Positions 9,071-19,011 are shown, numbered from the stretch's first letter. The stretch: DNA of 64,000 bases from Planctomycetaceae bacterium (GCA_020638995.1 JACKHM010000003.1:682001-746000); one strand, 5' to 3'. Numbers and translations are program-made. Notes: generated by a model from the sequence alone, not told the origin.

Positions 9071-10264
9071 CTACAGCTCCCCCTTGAAGGCTCGTTGGAC
9101 GAGAGAGTTGAACAAGTCGTCTGACAGCTTGATCGCTTCGCTCTCTTGAGTTCGCAATTTGTCCAACTGCTTGTAGGTCTCGGAGAAGCGACATTGCAGG
9201 TCGATTGGAGCTTGCGGCACCGTCAGCGATTCAAGCGTTTGGACATTGATATTGGCGCGAGCCGTTTCTGGCGCTCTGTTACGAAACCACGGTTTGTAGA
9301 ATCGCAGAGTGTACTCGATGAACTCCGGCGTTGATTCTTTCGGCTTTGGTTGTATACCGATAAGACTGTCCGGGAAATACGACTCAAAGTCTAGAATTGC
9401 GGTCTCCCCGATCGTTGCTCCAACAAGCGCGATGCACACCGTTCCAGGAGGGAAACATTTGCTGACTTTGGTTCCTTCTTTGTTCAAAGTTTGTCGCCAC
9501 GTACGGAGATATCCATCACAGTTTGTCAACTCTCCAGTTTGAATGAACGGATATTCGCCTCCGTAGTATCGAGGGTCATTCCTCGGCCGAGGTGTGAATT
9601 TCCCGCGTTTGAATTTTGCCAACGCTTTAAGAGGAACCATCGGCCAACGCCCCTCTGTTGCCAATGGGAACCCGAAACGTTCGAGGTAAGCCGCCTCTAG
9701 CAAATCTACATAAACTGCGAGACGCTCCTGCCGTTTACGGCGGATGGCGTCGGCCTTGTCGAGGATGGCGGCGATCCGCTTCTGCTCCTCCAACTTCGGC
9801 AACGGAATCGGGAGGTTGAGACACCGCTCATAGTTCAAATTCGAGATGTTCGTTGTCTGTCGCCCACATAGGCGGACCTCGTGTTGTGTACGTGGCGCAG
9901 CAAACCAGTGGTACAAATATCGAGGGTCAACTTGCTTACGGTCCGCGCGGAGGATCGAAATGAAGCCTCCTGCGGTTGCTTCGTAATCCAGTTTTGGAAC
10001 CCACGAGCATTTGCCAACGAGGTTCCAACTATTGGCGCTGGACACCAGCATGTCGCCCTCAGTCAGGTACTGCTCGGTTCGTCGCACGAAAGACTTTGGA
10101 ACGGCAATCAAGTCGTCCTCGTCCAAGTCTGCCTGGACGTTCTTAGTACGCATGCAGACAGCCGTTCCCTTCTCGAAGGGCAGCGTGACGTCATCAGGTG
10201 TAAAGGTAATGCCGCGAATGAAGCTCGCGACATCGCCTAGCGTATGGCCATTGGTTTCGCTCAT
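9071..10264 (-). CDS. hsdS: Type I restriction-modification specificity subunit HsdS
   Basis: 397 residues with the two-repeat layout of HsdS: a first target-recognition domain, a conserved helix (PLPKLEEQKRIAAILDKADA, about 155-175), a second target-recognition domain, and a second helical spacer with LFNSLVQRAFKGEL at the C terminus. It selects the DNA recognition sequence for the HsdM/HsdR complex. The start overlaps the hsdM stop (ATGA). The stop abuts the GTG of the TIR-like gene, linking restriction and the downstream module in one transcript. Confidence 0.93.
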   Translation of the reverse strand: MSETNGHTLGDVASFIRGITFTPDDVTLPFEKGTAVCMRTKNVQADLDEDDLIAVPKSFVRRTEQYLTEGDMLVSSANSWNLVGKCSWVPKLDYEATAGGFISILRADRKQVDPRYLYHWFAAPRTQHEVRLCGRQTTNISNLNYERCLNLPIPLPKLEEQKRIAAILDKADAIRRKRQERLAVYVDLLEAAYLERFGFPLATEGRWPMVPLKALAKFKRGKFTPRPRNDPRYYGGEYPFIQTGELTNCDGYLRTWRQTLNKEGTKVSKCFPPGTVCIALVGATIGETAILDFESYFPDSLIGIQPKPKESTPEFIEYTLRFYKPWFRNRAPETARANINVQTLESLTVPQAPIDLQCRFSETYKQLDKLRTQESEAIKLSDDLFNSLVQRAFKGEL

Positions 10265-11994
10265 TTCAACATCCCTTCCAGCTCTTTCAGGTCGCTGGCG
10301 ATTGAAGTTTCAAGTTTTGTCAATCGCTTCAGGATGTCAGTTGGTTTGTCGTAATCCGGTTCCTGGTAGGGAACTTCCTTGTATCGACCGATCGACAGGT
10401 CATACTTCTCAGCCCGAATTTCGTCGGCAGTCACAAAGAACGCTTTCTTGCTGCGGTCTTTGAAGTGTTTCTTCCCGTTGCCGTTGTCCCACTTCTTCCA
10501 TTGGGCAACCGCATCCGGCAGGTCGTTCTCTTTCACCCGTTGGCGTTTGTCGTCGAGGCTAAAACCATCGGCTTCGACGTCGTAGAAGAAGACGTCCTGC
10601 GTCTCGCCGGATTTGGTGAAGATCATGATCGCGGTGGCGACGCCGGCGTACGGCTTGAACACTCCAGACGGCAGCTTGATGATCGCATCGAGTTGATGAT
10701 CGTCGATGATCATTCCTCGTAGCTTTTGATGAGCGTTCGAGGAACCGAACAGCACGCCGTCCGGGACAATCACGGCACAGCGGCCGCCGGGCTTGAGCAT
10801 TCGCAGCATCAGGGCCGGGAACAGCAGCTCCGTCTTCTTTGTCTTGACGGCAGACGTGAGCGACTTGTGAACCAGCTCCGCGTCGAGACTTCCCTTGAAC
10901 GGCGGATTGGCCAGGATCAGATCGAAGGCGTCTTCCGCGACCGCTGGGCAGGCTTCAACAAAGGCGTTGGAGAGCGTGTCGCGGTTTTCGATATGCGGAT
11001 TCTCGACACCGTGCAACATCATGTTCATCGCAGCAATGCGGAGCATGGTGGCGTCGAAGTCGTAGCCGTAGAACATGTCGTTTTGAATGTGGCTGCGGTA
11101 CTGCTCCAGCAGATCGCCCGTGTAGATGGTGTTGGTTTCCTTTGAGCCGTCTTCGTTTTCGATCTCCTCGGTGATGATGCCTTCAGGTGACGTGTATTTC
11201 TTTTGTAGGTACTCCATCAAGCGGACCAGAAAGCCGCCGGTGCCGCAGGCCGGGTCGCAGATTCTCCACTGCGGTTCGGGATCAACAACCTCAACCATCA
11301 TGCGGATGATGTGCGGCGGGGTACGGAACTGGCCGTTGATGCCGGCGGTGGTCAGCTTGCCGAGCATGTACTCGTACAGGTCGCCCTTGGTATCGCCCTT
11401 TTCCAGCGGCAGGTCTTCGATCAGCTCCATCGCCTTGACCAGCAGCTGCGGCTTGATGACCAGGAACTGAGCGTCCTTCATGAACGCCCCGAAGGTGGTT
11501 TGCTCGGTCGACATGTCTTTGAGATGGGCAAAGACACCGCCTGCCGGGTCTTCCTTGGTCTTTGGTGCCATCATCAACTGCACGAGGGCCGGGCCATCGA
11601 CCGTCCGCAGACGATGCCAACGCAGATGCTGTTCGCTGTGTCCCTTGGTGCCATCGGCTTCGGGGTTAGCAAAGACACGTTTGAACGGCTTCTTCGAGCG
11701 GGCCGCTTTCTTTTCGTTCCGCATCTCGGCGATGTCCAGCAGGCGCAGGAACATCAGATACGTGATCTGTTCAATCACGGTGAGAGGGTTGGTGATGCCG
11801 CCCGAGTGGAATTCCAGCCACAGTCGGTCGATCTTGCTTCGGAGAGCTCCGGTGATCATTGATTTCTTCCCTAAATCCAGTATTGGCTCTGTTCCGCGAT
11901 GAAACGCGGAAACTGTGTATTCGTCAGTGTGTTGTCTGGTCGCGGCTCGGATAGATGAACGCAGCTCAGCATCGAAGTCGAAAGTGCGTTGCAT
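10261..11994 (-). CDS. hsdM: Type I restriction-modification methyltransferase HsdM
   Basis: 577 residues. Hallmarks are the N-terminal helical domain (KIDRLWLEFHSGG..TYLMFLRLLD), the SAM-binding DPACGTGGFL and the catalytic NPPF (ANPPFKGSLD) of N6-adenine methyltransferases. The reading frame is open to an ATG at 11994. A start at MITGALRSKID (11858) would remove an atypical 46-residue extension and is also possible. It lies between hsdR and hsdS in the usual R-M-S order. Confidence 0.93.
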   Translation of the reverse strand: MQRTFDFDAELRSSIRAATRQHTDEYTVSAFHRGTEPILDLGKKSMITGALRSKIDRLWLEFHSGGITNPLTVIEQITYLMFLRLLDIAEMRNEKKAARSKKPFKRVFANPEADGTKGHSEQHLRWHRLRTVDGPALVQLMMAPKTKEDPAGGVFAHLKDMSTEQTTFGAFMKDAQFLVIKPQLLVKAMELIEDLPLEKGDTKGDLYEYMLGKLTTAGINGQFRTPPHIIRMMVEVVDPEPQWRICDPACGTGGFLVRLMEYLQKKYTSPEGIITEEIENEDGSKETNTIYTGDLLEQYRSHIQNDMFYGYDFDATMLRIAAMNMMLHGVENPHIENRDTLSNAFVEACPAVAEDAFDLILANPPFKGSLDAELVHKSLTSAVKTKKTELLFPALMLRMLKPGGRCAVIVPDGVLFGSSNAHQKLRGMIIDDHQLDAIIKLPSGVFKPYAGVATAIMIFTKSGETQDVFFYDVEADGFSLDDKRQRVKENDLPDAVAQWKKWDNGNGKKHFKDRSKKAFFVTADEIRAEKYDLSIGRYKEVPYQEPDYDKPTDILKRLTKLETSIASDLKELEGMLK

Positions 11995-12009
11995 CGGTCA
12001 AGGTCCGCA

Positions 12010-15000
12010 TCAGGTGTCCGTGGGACGAAACGCCCCGATGATTTCTAAAAGGTCGTCAATCTGGTCATCGCCAAAGATGCCATCGACGCCGTCTGCTGAC
12101 AGCGTGGTGAACGGTTCTTCGTAGAGCCGTTCGATTTCGATGGAACCGTATTTGGCAATATGGTTTTGCAGCATCTGCATGAAACGCAGCTGCATTGAGT
12201 TCATGGTGGTGTGCTTCTGCACGAACGTATTGAAGCGATGTTTGACCGCTTCGGGATCGAGTCCGATGATGCTGCGGATCGCCAGGTCAAGATGGCCAGC
12301 GGTTTCCGGGTAGTATTCCAGCAGGTCGGACAGGTTGAGGTCCGGTTCCTGAGTCAGCACCAGTGAGACCAACGCTTGCAGGTCGTCTTCGCTGACGTCC
12401 TGACCGGCTTTGATCCGTTGCAGCACTTCGTTCTGATCGAACAGTTTGCGCAAGACGCTTTCGACGCGGTTGCGGTACTGGGCAAGGTCCAGACCGTCGA
12501 GCTTGGGCTTGTAGTCCTGTTCCTCAACCAGTTCTTTGTGATCGACGACATCCAGCACTTTGGGCGGCAATGCCGTGGTTCCGCCGGTGGCTCGGTACTT
12601 CATGATGCCACGCAGCTCACTGCGAACGGCTTCCAGATCGGCGACGGTTACGTCGGTCCAGAACGCGGCACCTCGTACTTTGCTGATGACGTCGGCTTTG
12701 GCACGAACCTGATTCAGGTGCATCGACAGTTGTGTCAGCTGGTTCAGGAACTCGGCCTTGAAGTCGTCGAATCGCGGTGTACCCCGCAGGCATTCGGTTT
12801 CCAAACGGCACATCAACAGATCGAACTTGTAGGCGTCGGTGTCGCCAGCAATCGACCGCCATTGCATCAGCGGAGCAATGTCCTGCCGCAGCATGGCAAC
12901 GGTTGCCGGGTCGAACTGCTTGATAATCTCTGGGTTTCGAGCCGTGTGGACTTCCTTATACTTCTCTTTCACGCTGATCGTCTTGTCCGGCAGATCGGCC
13001 ACGTCTTTGGTGAGCAGTTCGGCGGCGATGTCAAACGTCGGGATGTCTGGCTTGTTGAGGGCAGCGTCGGCGAGTTCCATCCTGGCTTCAAACAGTCGCT
13101 GCAACATCGATTTGCTTGGGCGAGGCTCTGATTCCTCGTCGAGCTCGTCGAAATACTTGAAGTTGTCCCAGTGGTCGAAGATTTGGAAATACGATTTGTC
13201 GATCGGCTTGCCGTCGTCGTCGGTGCCAAACAGCTTTTCGCAGAGTCGAGTTCCACGACCGATCATTTGCCAGAACTTCACATAGGAGAAGACCGGTTTG
13301 GCAAAGACCAGATTGACAACTTCGGGAACGTCGACACCCGTGTCGAGCATGTCGACGGAGATCGCGATGTTGAATCCGGATTCCGCTTTCTTGAACTCCT
13401 CGATCAACTCCTCCGCACGGGGTTCGTGGTTGTCGATCACTTTGCAGAAGTTGCCGCCGTACTGAGGGAATAGCTTGCGGAACTGCTTTTGCAGAATGAT
13501 GGCGTGGTTGTGGTTCCGAGCGAAGATGATGGACTTGCCAACGTGCGAACCGGTGGTATCGCGAATGCCGTTGTTCATCAGGTTCTCGAGGATGATACGG
13601 ATCGTCGGCAGGTTGAAGACCTTCTTGTCGAGCTCATGCGATTCGTATTCGATGGCCTCAGGATCAGCCTCGTTTTCTTCCAGTTGCTCACGCTGTTCGT
13701 CCGTCAGTTGTGAATACTTGATGCCCCGGCGCGTGAAGTCCGTGGTGAGCGTTTTCACTTTGAAGGGAACAAGGAATGGACCGGCCGCGTCGTTCAGGGC
13801 CTCGGAGTAGCTGTAGTGCGACGTGGGGTCTTTGTCTTCGCAGCCAAAAAGGCCATAGGTGTTACGAGCAATGAACTTGACCGGAGTGGCGGTCAGGCCG
13901 ACCTGGTAGGCATCAAAGTACAACAGCAGATCGCGGTATCGGTTGTAGATGCTGCGGTGTGATTCGTCGCAGATGATCAAATCGAAGAAGCCAACGTCGA
14001 ACGATTCGTAAACCTTCATCATGGCTGGATAGGTTGCCAGATAGATGCGATGCTCGCGTTCCTTGTACGTGTTGGCTGTGACGTAAACGAGCGGTTCGTC
14101 GAGGTACTTCTGAAAATTCTCCTTGGCCTGCTTACGCAGCTCGCGGCGATCGCAGAGGAACATGATTCGGCGTGCCCAACCGGCTTTGATCATCGCATCG
14201 CACAACGCAATGGCGACGCGTGTCTTACCGGTTCCCGTTGCCTGCACGATCAACGCTTGACGGTGCTTGGTCGCAAACCGCTCTGTTACGCGTTTGATGG
14301 CCTCGATTTGGTACATCCGATTCGTGATCTCGGTGTTGACCTTGATCTGATCCGGCGGACGACGATCCTGATTCTGAATCAGCAGGTATTCCAGGCTGTC
14401 CTTTGAATAGAAACCGAACGTCTGACGAGGCGGCTCGTCGTTGGCATCATTCCAGATAGTGATCTCGTAGCCGTTGGTGCAAAAGATGATCGGACGATGG
14501 CCGTTCTGTGTTGCGGCGATGGCACTGGCATAGATTCGTGCCTGCTCACGTCCGACTTCGGGGTCGACGGATGTCTTCTTGGCTTCGATGACGGCGAGAG
14601 CTCGCCCGTCCTGTGTTCGATAAAGAACGTAGTCAGCGCGTCCTTCGCCCGTGTGGTCACCAACGTAAACGACTTTGACTTCCTGGCCGACTTCATCGGT
14701 TTGGGTACCGTTCGCGCCCACATCCCAGCCTGCGGACACAAGTTGGCTGTCAATGAGACGCTGGCGAGTTGTTGCTTCATCAAACTGAAGTGTGTTGGCA
14801 GACTTCTGGCCAGCGGCGATGGCGGCCTGCAATTCTTCCGCAGTCGCTTCGGCTTTCTTAGCCTTCTTCCGTTCGGCATCCAGTTCCTTCAGGAGCTTGT
14901 CGGTCTGAGCTTCCTGTTTGGCGAGGCGTTCAAGGATCGCCTTCTTCTCTCGACGCAGTTCAGCAGGATCACGAGTTGATGGCGGCTCTGGTTCATGAAA

Positions 15001-15405
15001 TGGCGGGAGCGTGGCAACGTCGGCATGGTCGTAAGTGAGCACGAGCCACTTGGCGAGGTCATACGCTTCCTGAAGAATCCAGCGTGATTGTTGTGGGCCA
15101 ACGCCTTCGCCGTGAGCGGCTTTATTGCCTTGAACACGTAAGGAGTGAAGTTTTGAGATGACGACCGGGGGAACGGCTTGTTTGAAGGAATACTCATGAA
15201 GCAGATCGTTCAGTCCCGACTGATACGGCTTTGGTAGATGGTGTTGTCCATAGATGTGTTCGACGACCTGTTCACAGAACTGACGCAACTTCACCAGCGC
15301 ACTCGAAGGATCGGCGTGGACGTATTGCTCGGCAAAGCCGGCAATGTTCGCCAACGCCTCCCACTTCGGTTTGAGGAATTCAAAGTTGATAGTCTTCATC
15401 TGCAT
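12010..15405 (-). CDS. hsdR: Type I restriction endonuclease subunit HsdR
   Basis: 1131 residues. It has an N-terminal DUF4145-like helical domain, a coiled coil rich in Glu and Lys (about 150-210), and a PD-ExK nuclease core (GRADYVLYRTQDGRALAVIEAKK). The superfamily 2 translocase follows with Walker A VQATGTGKTRVAIAL, DESH box CDESHRSIYNR and motif VI region SVDMLDTGVDVPEVVNLVFA. All catalytic motifs look intact. It is the first gene of a seven-gene minus-strand operon that runs down to position 4196. Confidence 0.94.
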   Translation of the reverse strand: MQMKTINFEFLKPKWEALANIAGFAEQYVHADPSSALVKLRQFCEQVVEHIYGQHHLPKPYQSGLNDLLHEYSFKQAVPPVVISKLHSLRVQGNKAAHGEGVGPQQSRWILQEAYDLAKWLVLTYDHADVATLPPFHEPEPPSTRDPAELRREKKAILERLAKQEAQTDKLLKELDAERKKAKKAEATAEELQAAIAAGQKSANTLQFDEATTRQRLIDSQLVSAGWDVGANGTQTDEVGQEVKVVYVGDHTGEGRADYVLYRTQDGRALAVIEAKKTSVDPEVGREQARIYASAIAATQNGHRPIIFCTNGYEITIWNDANDEPPRQTFGFYSKDSLEYLLIQNQDRRPPDQIKVNTEITNRMYQIEAIKRVTERFATKHRQALIVQATGTGKTRVAIALCDAMIKAGWARRIMFLCDRRELRKQAKENFQKYLDEPLVYVTANTYKEREHRIYLATYPAMMKVYESFDVGFFDLIICDESHRSIYNRYRDLLLYFDAYQVGLTATPVKFIARNTYGLFGCEDKDPTSHYSYSEALNDAAGPFLVPFKVKTLTTDFTRRGIKYSQLTDEQREQLEENEADPEAIEYESHELDKKVFNLPTIRIILENLMNNGIRDTTGSHVGKSIIFARNHNHAIILQKQFRKLFPQYGGNFCKVIDNHEPRAEELIEEFKKAESGFNIAISVDMLDTGVDVPEVVNLVFAKPVFSYVKFWQMIGRGTRLCEKLFGTDDDGKPIDKSYFQIFDHWDNFKYFDELDEESEPRPSKSMLQRLFEARMELADAALNKPDIPTFDIAAELLTKDVADLPDKTISVKEKYKEVHTARNPEIIKQFDPATVAMLRQDIAPLMQWRSIAGDTDAYKFDLLMCRLETECLRGTPRFDDFKAEFLNQLTQLSMHLNQVRAKADVISKVRGAAFWTDVTVADLEAVRSELRGIMKYRATGGTTALPPKVLDVVDHKELVEEQDYKPKLDGLDLAQYRNRVESVLRKLFDQNEVLQRIKAGQDVSEDDLQALVSLVLTQEPDLNLSDLLEYYPETAGHLDLAIRSIIGLDPEAVKHRFNTFVQKHTTMNSMQLRFMQMLQNHIAKYGSIEIERLYEEPFTTLSADGVDGIFGDDQIDDLLEIIGAFRPTDT

Positions 15406-15544
15406 GTACCCCCGTTCGACGACGAGGTAGTCAGTTCTGTCAGTCGACTGTTTGTTGTTGTGTCATGACTTGAGGCAGGAGCTAAGAGCAATGGCTGCGC
15501 CAAAGTCGATTTCTCTGCTCGCGAGCGAGCTTGGTATGGTCTGT

Positions 15545-17131
15545 TCATGATTCGTCGGCCTCGTATTCAATACCCAGTCGATCGAGCTGTGCCGAAAGTG
15601 TCTGGTAATGTTTCATGCCCAGCAGCTTCGCCGCTTTGGTGACCTTGCCACCGGCTTCGATCATGGCTCGGCGAATGAAATGAGCGTGGATTTCTTCGAG
15701 TTTTGCCTCGATTGCGAAGCCATCACCGAGTGGGCAATTCAGGACGTCGTCGTTCTTTCTTCCCGGTAAATCTGCGATCGCGGCGGCGATGTCGTGTGGA
15801 TGAAGTACGGTTCCTTCTGCCATTACTGCCGCTTGTAACAGCGCGTTTGACAATTCCCGGACATTTCCAGGCCAGTGGTATCGCTGCATAAACCGTTTTG
15901 TGTCGTCAGAAATGGATTTGTCCTGGTATCCGGTTTCTCGGCGCTGCTTTAGACGCCGGTTAATATCGAGTAGCAGTGATTCTGCCAGCACGGCGAGGTC
16001 GTCTTCACGTTCGCGGAGCGGCGGCAATTTCACCGTAACAATGGAGAGCCGATACAACAGATCCTCGCGAAACTCGCCCTTTTCGACGGCTTTGGTAAGG
16101 TCTTTGTTAGTTGCCGCGACGACACGAACGTCGGCCTTAATGTCCTCGCTGGCTCCTACGGGGCGAAATACACAACAGCACGGGCCTTCTTTGGGAGGCG
16201 GCTGGAGTGCGCGGAGCAGTTTGGCCTGCATATCCAGATCGCATTCACCGACTTCATCCAAAAACAACGTACTTCCATCGGCTAACTCGAAGGCTCCCTT
16301 GCGGTTCTTGTCTGCTCCGGTGAACGAGCCTTTTTCGTGGCCAAACAATTCGGATTCGAGCAAGTTGGTGGAAATCGCGGCGCAATTGATAAGAACGGGC
16401 TTCTTGTTCCGCCTCGGGCTGGCATAGTGAATCGCTTCGGCGAACATCTCTTTGCCTGTGCCGCTTTCGCCGAGGATAAGAACGGGAACGTCATGGATTG
16501 CGGCTCGCTGGGCGCGTCCGACTGCCATGCGAATCGCTTCGCTCTTGCCAACGATCCCCTCGAAGCCGCGAATTTCCTGCGGTGTCTTTGCGGCAAGATG
16601 CTGCCATAACCGATCCGGTTCCCTGAGCAGCTGAGGCAGTACATCAGTCGTGATGTCGAACGGGATCTCTGTCTGCCACACTTTGTCGAAATGGGTTTGA
16701 AAAAGCGAGGCAGGATACTGACTCTTGCCGAGCAATATCCAAATGGCAGCCATGGCTGGCGTGCCGGGACTTAGATGAAAACAGAGCTCATCGCCCACCC
16801 GAACATCGATCGATTCGAGCAAGGGACGAACTACGTCAAGAATCTGACCGTGGTCCGATGGGTTCTTCAGTTCCACATTGTGAGTGACAGCCCGGCGTTT
16901 TAGCCAGTTTGCAAACTGCTTGGTAACGTCCGCGCCGTAATTGCTAAGCAGATGAATCTGCTGGAACTTCTCTTTATCCAGGAGTGCCTTGACGGGACCT
17001 GGGCCGGGGTTTCCGTCGATCTCGGCCTTGATGACGTCGGCGATCAACTTGCGTTTGGCGGCAGGATACGTAGCCGCCATCGCTTTCAGGTCGGTGTGAC
17101 CGACCCAGGTGATAAGTATTCGCTGGCCCAT
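15545..17131 (-). CDS. RtcR-like sigma54-dependent transcriptional activator
   Basis: 528 residues from the ATG at 17131. The N-terminal 180 residues (ILITWVGHTDLKAMA, IHLLSNYG, ELCFHLSPGTPAMAAIWILL) resemble the CARF-type sensor of RtcR. The central AAA+ domain has Walker A LGESGTGKE, the sigma54-contacting GAFTGA-type loop as GSFTGA, Walker B STLFLDEVGE and FREDLLYRL. The C-terminal Fis-type helix-turn-helix is EAGGKVTKAAKLLGMKHYQTLSAQL. RtcR proteins sense RNA ends and switch on RNA repair genes. Here the gene is divergent from a sigma54-type promoter in front of TIR genes. Confidence 0.9.
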   Translation of the reverse strand: MGQRILITWVGHTDLKAMAATYPAAKRKLIADVIKAEIDGNPGPGPVKALLDKEKFQQIHLLSNYGADVTKQFANWLKRRAVTHNVELKNPSDHGQILDVVRPLLESIDVRVGDELCFHLSPGTPAMAAIWILLGKSQYPASLFQTHFDKVWQTEIPFDITTDVLPQLLREPDRLWQHLAAKTPQEIRGFEGIVGKSEAIRMAVGRAQRAAIHDVPVLILGESGTGKEMFAEAIHYASPRRNKKPVLINCAAISTNLLESELFGHEKGSFTGADKNRKGAFELADGSTLFLDEVGECDLDMQAKLLRALQPPPKEGPCCCVFRPVGASEDIKADVRVVAATNKDLTKAVEKGEFREDLLYRLSIVTVKLPPLREREDDLAVLAESLLLDINRRLKQRRETGYQDKSISDDTKRFMQRYHWPGNVRELSNALLQAAVMAEGTVLHPHDIAAAIADLPGRKNDDVLNCPLGDGFAIEAKLEEIHAHFIRRAMIEAGGKVTKAAKLLGMKHYQTLSAQLDRLGIEYEADES

Positions 17132-17406
17132 CGCGGTTACCAATCAGTTTGTGAAGATACCAACAGGAATGTATCGAGAATGGGCAGCCTCTGACAGCAC
17201 AGGGACAAAGTAACGATTGCCCTCGCCTACTGAGATTGCCCAAATATCGAGAATTCGTCGGCTGATATCGAGTGTACATGCCGGTATGTGTAGTAGAAGC
17301 CGATTTGTGCCCGAGACCGCTACCTGCTTTGGGCCGAACTTGTCATGCGATGCTTTTGTAAGCAAAGCAAGGCTTCGCCATCATTCGCGCTCGGCTTCTC
17401 GCCGTT

Positions 17407-17422
17407 TGGCACGGCTGATGCA
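17407..17422 (+). promoter_or_regulatory. Candidate sigma54 promoter of the TIR operon
   Basis: TGGCACG-N4-ATGCA matches the -24/-12 sigma54 pattern with the invariant GG and GC spaced 12 bases apart; one of the two T residues before GC is A. It lies about 155 bases upstream of the first TIR gene and is divergent from the RtcR-like activator gene. Confidence 0.6.
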
Positions 17423-17576
17423 TTTGTCGCATCGCAACGAGTAACAGTAAGTCCTAAAGGAATCGTCGGCGCATGGATGCCGACAATCGAAGGTCTGGCC
17501 AGAGTCGTCGTCGGGATCGCCCCCTGACGATTACGAAGCCGCAGACTCACCAGCCTGTAGTCAGGAGTGTTCATAG

Positions 17577-17945
17577 ATGTCCAAACGAGTCTTCATCAGC
17601 TTCGCGGTAGAAGATCGACTTTATCGTGACGGTCTAGTCCATCAGGCACGCGATGAACGCAGCCCGTTCGTATTCACTGACATGTCGGTCAAGCAGCCTT
17701 GGAATTCGGCGTGGAAGACAAACTGCCGCATCAAGATTAAAGGATGCGACGCCATGATCATCATGGTCAGTCGGAACACCCTTGCTGCGGAAGGAGCGCT
17801 CTGGGAGATCAAGTGTGCGAAAGAAGAAGGCATTCCTTCGCTGGGCATCCACATCTTCAAGGACTCCAAGGTTCAGATTCCTGGCCTGCGGACTGTGGAA
17901 TGGAAATGGTCGAACATCTCTAACTTCATTAATTCATTGGCATAG
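17577..17945 (+). CDS. TIR-domain protein (MTH538/ThsB-like)
   Basis: 122 residues, essentially one TIR-like domain: SKRVFISFAVEDRLYRDGL (beta1/alphaA), FTDMSVKQPWNSAWK, CDAMIIMVSRNTLAAEGALW and a final WKWSNISNFINSL. The pattern is that of MTH538/ThsB-type TIR proteins, which make signalling nucleotides from NAD in Thoeris-like systems. Only that family is supported here, not the product. It is the first gene of a three-gene operon behind a sigma54-type promoter. Confidence 0.85.
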   Translation: MSKRVFISFAVEDRLYRDGLVHQARDERSPFVFTDMSVKQPWNSAWKTNCRIKIKGCDAMIIMVSRNTLAAEGALWEIKCAKEEGIPSLGIHIFKDSKVQIPGLRTVEWKWSNISNFINSLA

Positions 17946-17960
17946 TAGTCGAGTTCGTCG

Positions 17961-18536
17961 ATGGCTGATCAGAATCAACAGACAAGTAGAGGGCTCTTTG
18001 GCAAACCTCGTGACCAGTATGGGGAACGCTACGACGACCATCTTCTTGAGCAGTACAAACTGTTCGCCGACTCAGCTATCCGAGTCACGGAATGGCGAAA
18101 TTCAGCCAACAACTTTTTGCTGGCTACGAACACTGTTCTAGTAACGCTATTCGGCCTCGCATCGACGCTCAACGGTGCTTCCCCCTGGCGGTGTGCCGTG
18201 GCAATCGCTGGTTTGCTTGTTGCATTGGCATGGCTGTTCCTGATTCTCAGTTACAAGAACCTGAACTCCACCAAGTTTAAGGTGATCCATGAAATCGAAC
18301 AGCAGCTTCCGCTGGCACTGTTTCGCCATGAGTGGGACGTCCACACCGAACGATCTGACCACACTCGCCTGACGATCAACGAAGTTTTCATCCCAATCGT
18401 CTTCGCATTGCTCTACGTGCTACTCCTCTCGGTGTCGTGCCTTGGAGAGCCCACGGACAAACCAATCAAGCTTGACGTCAAAGCGACTGTTACTGCGGTG
18501 CCGTCCACCACACAGAATGGAGTGATTAACCCATGA
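17961..18536 (+). CDS. RipA-like membrane protein
   Basis: 191 residues. A cytosolic N terminus is followed by two hydrophobic segments near residues 52-70 and 74-92. A soluble loop with YKNLNSTKFKVIHEIEQQLP and HEWD follows, then a third hydrophobic segment near 140-160. The layout and the NSTKFKVIHEIEQQLP signature resemble the RipA family of octameric membrane proteins found next to TIR genes. Its stop overlaps the start of the next TIR gene (ATGA). A membrane effector or pore controlled by the TIR proteins is the natural guess, but it is inference. Confidence 0.7.
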   Translation: MADQNQQTSRGLFGKPRDQYGERYDDHLLEQYKLFADSAIRVTEWRNSANNFLLATNTVLVTLFGLASTLNGASPWRCAVAIAGLLVALAWLFLILSYKNLNSTKFKVIHEIEQQLPLALFRHEWDVHTERSDHTRLTINEVFIPIVFALLYVLLLSVSCLGEPTDKPIKLDVKATVTAVPSTTQNGVINP

Positions 18537-19009
18537 GAGTTTTTATCTCACACAAAAACGAGGACTCAGAGACTGCTGGGCGGATTGCTTATCGCTTACG
18601 AACGGTCCACCTCGTCGAATGCTACTTGGATGTGTTTGATCCACACGCGAGTAAGACAGGCGACGATCTGGGAGATTATCTTCGCAACGTGCTACAGCAA
18701 TGTACTGAACTGATGGCTGTGGTCTCGGAGGCGACTAAGGAATCATGGTGGGTTCCGTGGGAGATCGGAGTGGCGCAGGAGAAGCAGCAGCCGATCACAA
18801 CGTTTGCGGGCGGCCAATGTGCCCTACCGACGTACCTCAAAAAATGGCCTTACTTGAAAACGGTAAACGAGCTCGACACTTACATCAGAGTTGCCAAGGA
18901 AACCCGACGCGTCGTTGACCGCGAGCGTTATTCAAGGACAGCGTCTGCATTGCAGGCATCCTACACACGCTCCTTTCACTTCAATCTAAAGCGAGCTCTT
19001 GGTCAGTAA
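18533..19009 (+). CDS. TIR-domain protein
   Basis: 158 residues. MRVFISHKNEDSETAGRIAYRL is the first strand and helix of a TIR domain. LMAVVSEATKESWWVPWEIG carries the conserved Trp-x-x-x-Glu with the likely catalytic Glu. The C-terminal 40 residues are helical. Translation is coupled to the RipA-like gene by a four-base overlap. The operon therefore encodes two different TIR proteins and one membrane protein, all probably switched on by the RtcR-like activator. Confidence 0.87.
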   Translation: MRVFISHKNEDSETAGRIAYRLRTVHLVECYLDVFDPHASKTGDDLGDYLRNVLQQCTELMAVVSEATKESWWVPWEIGVAQEKQQPITTFAGGQCALPTYLKKWPYLKTVNELDTYIRVAKETRRVVDRERYSRTASALQASYTRSFHFNLKRALGQ

Positions 19010-19011
19010 GT

